Below, piece after piece: positions 58,435 through 64,000 of a stretch of DNA of 64,000 nt. How positions within the stretch are numbered: position 1 is the stretch's first letter; the number at the start of each line of letters is the position of its first letter. This DNA is from Pyronema omphalodes. Taxonomy: Eukaryota; Ascomycota; Pezizomycetes; Pezizales; Pyronemataceae. A program made the translations under genes and the position numbers. The notes beneath the pieces are model-generated. The model made no database searches and was not told where the DNA came from. It was given only the letters and a program-made list of their open reading frames with translations. The stretch covers positions 186,001 through 250,000 of the forward strand of contig JAJJXM010000014.1 of the NCBI GenBank assembly GCA_024516155.1, written 5' to 3'.

Positions 58435-60040
58435 CAGCCCAACGTGGGGTTAGCAGAGGCCTCCATGTCTGCATTGTATCCAGGATCGTAATAGGAATCA
58501 GCAAGGACGGATGGAGACGTGATTAGTGGGGAAAATGTTTCTGTTCAGTTTCGCTTTGTTTGCTTAGTACTGCTCCGGGGGGAGGGGGGAGGGGATATTG
58601 TCTTCATGGTGTCACAGATATTTCGTGCTTTTTTGTTCCTTTCCTTTGTCCATAATGAGTGATTTGGATATTGTTTTTTTACTTGCATATTTGATCTTGC
58701 ATTAGTTTACTGGCAATACTTCGTCGCGTGACAACCTGTGAAACGCACTGTTAGCAAAGCCTGCGGAATTTATCATCAGTCATCCAACACAGCATTTCTT
58801 ACAGTATCGCATATCAGCCTATTTCAGTATTCCCCACGGTCTGTCCAGTATCTCCGACTATGGTCGACTGCCAAATTAGCCTACACTACTGTTTGAGGAG
58901 CGAACGCCGCAGAGAATATCCGTACGGGGAGTTCTAGAAAAGAGTGGTATTCTACTAAACAAAACACTTAAAATTGAAATAATTCATTAGCTGCTACCAA
59001 CTACTCCTTATCATGATGTATGGGCAGGTGGTGGGAAGCTGGGCTCACCACGGTCCGTCCAAGACGGCGAACCGGACGGGACCACTGTGGTCGTCCGGTC
59101 CCGTCTGCAATTCAGAAAGACGGCGGCTATGTGGTCCAATCTCGTCTGGTAAACAACAAGACCGGACAGGACCGTAGGCTTTCTAAGTAAGCTAGCTTCC
59201 CAGTGGTACGAAGATAATTGTTTAGGTCTTTATTTCTTCATCCCTTCATTCTTTTTGCAGAAGCTATAGTACCTATAAGTCGCAACATAATCTAAAACTC
59301 TTAACTAGCATAAAAAGCATGATTCAAACATCACATCAAGGTAGAATCCAAGTGTCAAGAATTTATACGGAATCTACAATTCAGCTAATCTCTTAAAATA
59401 ATAACTTCACAATTTTCACCGAAGCTAAGTTTTTAAAAACAGGGAGTTGTTTTTTTCTGTATCATTGTACGTTATCATTATGTATTATATACTTCTGTAT
59501 GTACATGAATTATATCCCTATTCCACTACCAGCCTTGTTATAAAATTTAAGGCTCATCTCCATCTTCTTCTTCCTGCTTCTTATTTCCCCTTAGTATGTA
59601 ATCAAATCAATACATCATATAACGCCCTTGAAAAAAAAAAATGAAAAAATTAGACCCAAAATTGACTATCATCCTCTCCGCTTTCGGCTCTCTGCTGTTA
59701 AAAAATGGTATCGAATAAAAAAAAAACGAAAAATAAAAACAAAAAGTAAAAGCCATAACACCAACTCCTTGATCAATGAGAACCCAAAATGCCTTGATGA
59801 ATCAGAAAAAAAAAAGAAAACGTTGCCGCTCATATGCATATAAATCCTTCATCCCCAGACCACCAACCGCCGCTCGTCACCACGCCCCACCACGACACCG
59901 TCACGCTTCATCCCTGTTGACCGAGCCACCTCTCATCACTGCTCCATTCTCATCCCCACCATCCAGCCTTGCCTTAGACTTAAACCCTTTGCACACATCA
60001 TTTCCAACCCAAAACCACACGTCAACCTATCTTCCACAAG
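58435..60040. other. Intergenic region with one GC-rich repeat
   Basis: 3' side of the NLR-like gene and 3' side of the minus-strand membrane protein (convergent). It contains the GGTCCGTCC-type repeat listed separately. From 59400 it is AT-rich with A-runs. No gene. Confidence 0.45.
59041..59200. mobile_element. Solo/short relative of the GGTCCGTCC hAT element
   Basis: CACCACGGTCCGTCCAAGAC, then CCGGACGGGACCACTGTGGT and ACCGGACAGGACCGTAGGC match the subterminal motifs of the 50125-51008 element in the same order, but without its AT-rich middle. The outer ends diverge and no target duplication is visible, so this is a deletion derivative or an old copy. Confidence 0.6.
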
Positions 60041-62724
60041 CTAAGCATAATAATACCCATAATAACTCAACCTATCAAAGTAACCCTGTTCCCTTGGCAA
60101 CTCCAGAGTAGAATTCCTCGGTAGTGGAGGGGTATACATAACCGATTGTTCTGGTCGATAATATTCATAATAATCAATGAAAGACATGATACTCATTCTA
60201 TCCTGAAAGTCCTGATTATAACCACCGCCCGTTTCATCATCATCAGGTCCATACATCGAGCTACATGTTGATTGTCTTATTGTTCTGGAACGTTTCAAAA
60301 CCGCCGGTGGTGGCTTGTAGGTGCTGTTGGAGCGGAGGATGTGTGGTTCGTAAATTGGCTCCAAGGGAGGCTTGTAGGTGCTGGGCTTTCGTTGGAGCAT
60401 GCTGGGTTTGCGTTGGAGGGAGGGCATGCGTTGAACTCCCTGTACGCCGGGCTCGTAGATGCTGGGTAATGGCGCACCGGGTTTGTAGGTGCTGTTGCTG
60501 CGGGCGACTGGTGGAGGCATGGGGATGGGGATAGGTGGTTTATAAGTGCTATTGCTACGTTCTGGGACAACAATTGGGGGTTTATAAGTGCTTAGACTTC
60601 TTTCCGGGATAGCAGGAACTGGGGGTTGTGGGATAGGTGGTTTATAAGTGCTTGATTTTCTCTCGAGATCTGGTTGAGGTTCGTAGACACTGCTGCTGCG
60701 TTTCAGGGAAATTTTCTTTGCTTTATGCACTGTTCCACTTCTTCCGAGTTGGATGACGGTTCCGCTACGTCCAAGTCCGTTTAAGGTTTGCTCATATACA
60801 CTGCTGCTTCGTTGTAATTGGATCTTCTTTGCTTTGTGAACTGTTCCACTACGTGCTACTCCCATGGCTACTTGTGGCATGTGAACTTCGTAAACACTGC
60901 TACTGACACTACTGTTTCTTTGTAGCTGTCTAGCAACGTTAAGAACCTCGAATGGTTCGTCATAGATACTGCTACTTCTCTGTGCAGCGAGACGTTCAAG
61001 CTTTCGCTCATTCTCGACATCAGAGTAAGCAGGTGGTGGTGGGGATAATGGTAATCCATCCCACATTCCACTTTGGAGTCCACTTTGGGTGCTGGGGCTT
61101 CCGTATGTGTTTTGCGGAAACCCACTTTTGTTGGTTGGAGAGTATTGGGGTCGGTTGTATGGACTAATTGGCATTCCTGGACTTGCTTGTGGATTGCTCT
61201 CTCCAAAGGTTGCTGTCGAAACTGGACGACTAGGTGGTTCATTGGGATCGATATAGCTGGTGTATTTCGGGGCCAATGTCCGTCTAGAGGGAGCAGCAGA
61301 TAGTCTAAAGCCCGCAGGAGGTACGTTCGGTGCATCAGATGGAGCTATAACAGCGCTCATCGGCGCCTTGATAGAGTTGGCTGTAGTCGGAGTTTTTACC
61401 CGAGGACTCTTCGGCAAAGGAGGAGTAGTTGGGGATCTTGGTAGTTCAGGTCGGAAGTGGGGTGATGCGATGAATCCCCGCGAGTCTCGGTAATTGGCTG
61501 GGGAGGTTGCAGTTGGAGGAGGTGGCACGTCGATCTTGAGATCATGTGGTGGACCCTGATTATGATTTTGTGCATTATTTTTCTTTTGTGACGACGCTGG
61601 AGGGAATGTTAAGGCTGGGGCCGCAAAGGGGGTTGGTGGTGGTGAGTCGTTCGCTGCTGAGAGTGACCGTCCTAGACCTGCTTCCTGATGCTTTTCGAGT
61701 AACATACTGGCGCGCCCATTGTCACCGAATGATGATGTTGATGGAAACCTGACATGGCCGAAAAAAGCATTATATCGCTCCTGGGTTGGTGAGTCCTCGC
61801 TTTCCAGCCCTGTACCACGCCTCCTAAAGGAGGTACCAGGTGGCATTAAAACCAGCCTCCGTTTCTCATTCTTCAATCGTCTCCATACTATGAAGATGAC
61901 AACTCCAATTGCGATAACTCCAATTCCTGCTCCCGCTGCCCCAGCAATGACTGCGATGTTGTTTCCATCTCCCATCCCGGTGGCAACCCGATCAAAGGCA
62001 GAAGTTTCTGCGGATTTCGACTCCGCTTCGCTGGTTTCTGTGCTCGATGTCGCTTCTGTAATATCTGTCCCTTTCTTGTCGGTGGTAGTATTAGGAGTCG
62101 CAGCAGGAGGCACACTTGGCCTTCCTGCTTCTGTAGTATCTGGTGTATTCTCGGTGGTTGTAGGAGTGGCGGCAGAAGGCACACTCGGCCTTCCATACGT
62201 CGAGTCCGGAATGGATAATCGGAACGGCGGAGAGTATTCGAATTGTCCTGTCAAGTCGTCTTTGATCTTAATGCCATAGACGTGGCTATCGGGCATAGTC
62301 TCCTTTCCCTCGAGTGCTAAATCGATTTGCCAGTGATATGACCCCGTATTGGGAATTCCAGCTATTGAGCGCGCGACGTCAGTTAAGCGATCTACAATGC
62401 GGATAGAATAGAAAGCAATTGTCTGTGTTCTACCTGCCAAAGGCCCGAGCTCAACAAGATTATTCTGAGGCCCTTTCAGAAGGGTCAGTGTGATAGTCCC
62501 TGCCGTGGTCGGCTACTCAATTGATGGTAAGTAGATGTATGTATTCACAGGTTTTTGAATTGAGCAAGATCACTCACCTGCCACGTTACGGGTATAATTT
62601 TGTCGGAAGGATATATGCCTTCCAATGGCGAGGTGATTGGGTTTTGTCCGCTACTTTGGGCAATTACTGCCCCGAGACACGCCGCAAAGACCAAGCACAG
62701 GAGAATGCATCGTCCCCAGGGCAT
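60041..62724 (-). CDS. Single-pass membrane protein with Kre9/Knh1-like ectodomain
   Basis: Three minus-strand exons: 62724-62578, 62512-62434, 62361-60041; 848 residues. Seen: signal peptide (MPWGRCILLCLVFAACLGAVIA), a Kre9/Knh1-type Ser-Thr-rich GPI-family domain (about 25-125: ITSPLEGIYPSDKIIPVTWQ, LLKGPQNNLVELGPLA, AGIPNTGSYHWQID, FEYSPPFRLSIP), a Ser/Thr/Pro linker (about 130-205), one transmembrane helix (about 211-235) followed by RRLKNEKRR, and a ~600-residue cytosolic tail. The tail holds six STYKP repeats and several RSSS(V/I)Y and RSGTVHKAKKI repeats. Family knowledge: Kre9-like domains are linked to beta-1,6-glucan/wall organisation; here a cytosolic tail replaces the GPI anchor, so a wall-sensing or scaffold role is inference. 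The splice LGPLA|AGIPNTG restores the domain and excludes the read-through version. Confidence 0.87.
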
Positions 62725-64000
62725 CGCCGGCGCAAGTATGGTTTATGGTAATGCCGGCGCCGTTGAAGTCGAATACAGGAACGATAGACGCCCCACAGAC
62801 GGTGATCGACAGGTGTAGTTCCGGTTAAGGCGAAGCGGACGAAGTTCACAATCTGAGTACTCGTGCTAGCAGGAGAGACCATTTGCACTTGGTGATCTAC
62901 TCCGAGTGCGAAAGAAGTGCAGCACTCAATGCTGAAGATGGATAAGTGTGCACCAGGCAAAAACACTCACAATAAGCTTTTTTTCAAGCAAGAAGCATAT
63001 TGGTGACGGACGAGGAGAAGAGACAAGGAGAGTGAATCAAGATGATTCTGCGAGCTGAAGGCAGAAGGCAGAAGGGCCGAACTGGGAATGCGTAGCAGGA
63101 GAGGTTGAGATGCAAAGAGAGTAGGGTATATTCCGGCTGCATGGAATAGGTAGGCCCTTTGCTCATCGTAGTAGGTGATTAATGGGAATAGCGGGTAGTT
63201 TGTCCGATTTTAGAGGCCCCTCACCGAAGAGCGACCAAAAGGAGATGCTGATTAGGCTTTTTAGGGATTTTGTTCAGACGGATCGCAGCTGTTAAACCGG
63301 GACGAAATTGACGGGCTGCACCTAAAAAGGCGAGAACCTGCAGACCATCGCGAAATGCAGGTACAAACGCGTGCCCGGGGAGACTGTCCATCTTGGCTCT
63401 GGGGCACAGTAGCCTGTCTAGGCCAGGGTCTTGGGACAGCTCGTAAGTGAGGGTACTTCTTTGGGGTTAGGGTAGGTCTTGGAAAGAAGCGTGGATGCCT
63501 TATTTAGCCTAAAGCCGCTATTAATCCGGATAGAATACTACTTTTAGACTAACCTCCCTTCTAGATTCAGCGAAGCCTACTCCACCTCTTCTGGAACCGT
63601 AGGGGCTCAAAACCCCCTGAACGCCGAGGCCGTTGTCCTAGTTGTCCTAATATCGCCTATGGCATATGGGTTCCACGAATGGGTTTCTCGCCAATTCTTA
63701 GCGAAATGTCGTAACGGTGATCAACAATCGATGTTAACCAAAGAGCACAAGAGCATACCATCTTTTCTGAATGAGCTTTTCGGAATATCCCACAAAGAAT
63801 CTCCACACACATAGCTATAGGGCAAACGCGGCATCGAGAAACAAATTCGCCATGACCCACACATAATAATAATAAATAATGCTTGCTTGCTGGTTGGGCC
63901 AGGTGTTAATCCTACACTATAGATGTATGACTAATGAAAAAATAAAGGAAGATAACGGAATTGTGAACCTATGAACCTGTGAACCAACAACGCCTTGACA
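62725..64000. other. Upstream region of the membrane-protein gene, no gene seen
   Basis: The first ~450 bases are the leader and promoter of the minus-strand gene. The rest has only short, stop-rich frames on both strands; (TAA)n occurs near 63865-63878. Confidence 0.4.

Noticed and set aside
62362..62433. Read-through version of the Kre9-like domain (LAGRTQTIAFYSIR insert)
   Set aside because: The insert is bounded by GT and a CTAACTGAC...AATAG acceptor; its removal restores LGPLA-AGIPNTGSY, the family pattern.

Overview
The window is nuclear DNA of a filamentous ascomycete (Pezizomycotina). The evidence is short spliceosomal introns of about 40-320 nt with GT..AG borders and CTRAY-type branch points, fungal-type genes (a Kre9/Knh1-like wall protein, a Dbf4 homolog, an LSB5-like protein, a multi-KH Scp160 homolog, a lipase-NACHT-ankyrin STAND receptor), and AT-rich, low-complexity intergenic DNA. 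A helotialean (Leotiomycetes) origin is a guess from general character only. No plasmid, phage, rRNA, tRNA or CRISPR feature was found. Thirteen protein-coding genes could be modelled exon by exon.

Layout. 1-5.6 kb: a 2-oxoglutarate/Fe(II) oxygenase, a GNAT acetyltransferase and the alpha-type subunit of GDP-mannose pyrophosphorylase. 5.6-9 kb: no gene, one 136-bp foldback element. 9-11 kb: a six-exon peptide transporter (minus). 13.6-16.2 kb: an ataxin-10/CTR86-like protein. 18.6-21.3 kb: a BTB/POZ protein. 21.3-30.2 kb: a gene-poor accessory block with an 8-bp minisatellite between two copies of an ~90-bp sequence, a tandemly duplicated hAT relic pair, and an inverted-repeat element with a head-to-head telomere-like junction. 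30.3-31.4 kb: a four-helix, probably MARVEL-type membrane protein. 32.9-34.7 kb: an E2 ubiquitin-conjugating enzyme of the Ubc8/UBE2H type (minus). 35.9-39.8 kb: the multi-KH protein (minus). 41.0-43.1 kb: DBF4 (minus). 44.9-46.6 kb: a conserved fungal protein of unknown function. 47.0-48.3 kb: a VHS/LSB5-like endocytosis protein. 48.3-53.2 kb: a second accessory block with three 9-bp minisatellites, a complete-looking non-autonomous hAT element with an 8-bp target duplication, and a third hAT relic. 53.2-58.4 kb: a large NLR-like receptor with 17 nearly identical ankyrin repeats. 60.0-62.7 kb: a single-pass membrane protein with a Kre9-like ectodomain (minus).

Most of the genes are unrelated housekeeping functions: mannose activation for wall glycans, peptide uptake, Gid-type E2 activity, mRNA binding, S-phase kinase activation and endocytosis. 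They do not form a biosynthetic cluster. The NLR-like gene next to the repeat-rich block is the main accessory-type gene.

The most unusual observation is in the UBC8-like gene. A protein in the expected frame requires an 8-nt micro-exon and a single-nucleotide exon (position 34048, minus strand), each with splice signals on both sides, and each restores residues conserved in the E2 family. The LSB5-like gene appears to have a first coding exon consisting only of ATG, and the multi-KH gene a 40-nt intron. All splice models come from reading the sequence and from remembered family features; none has been tested against RNA data.
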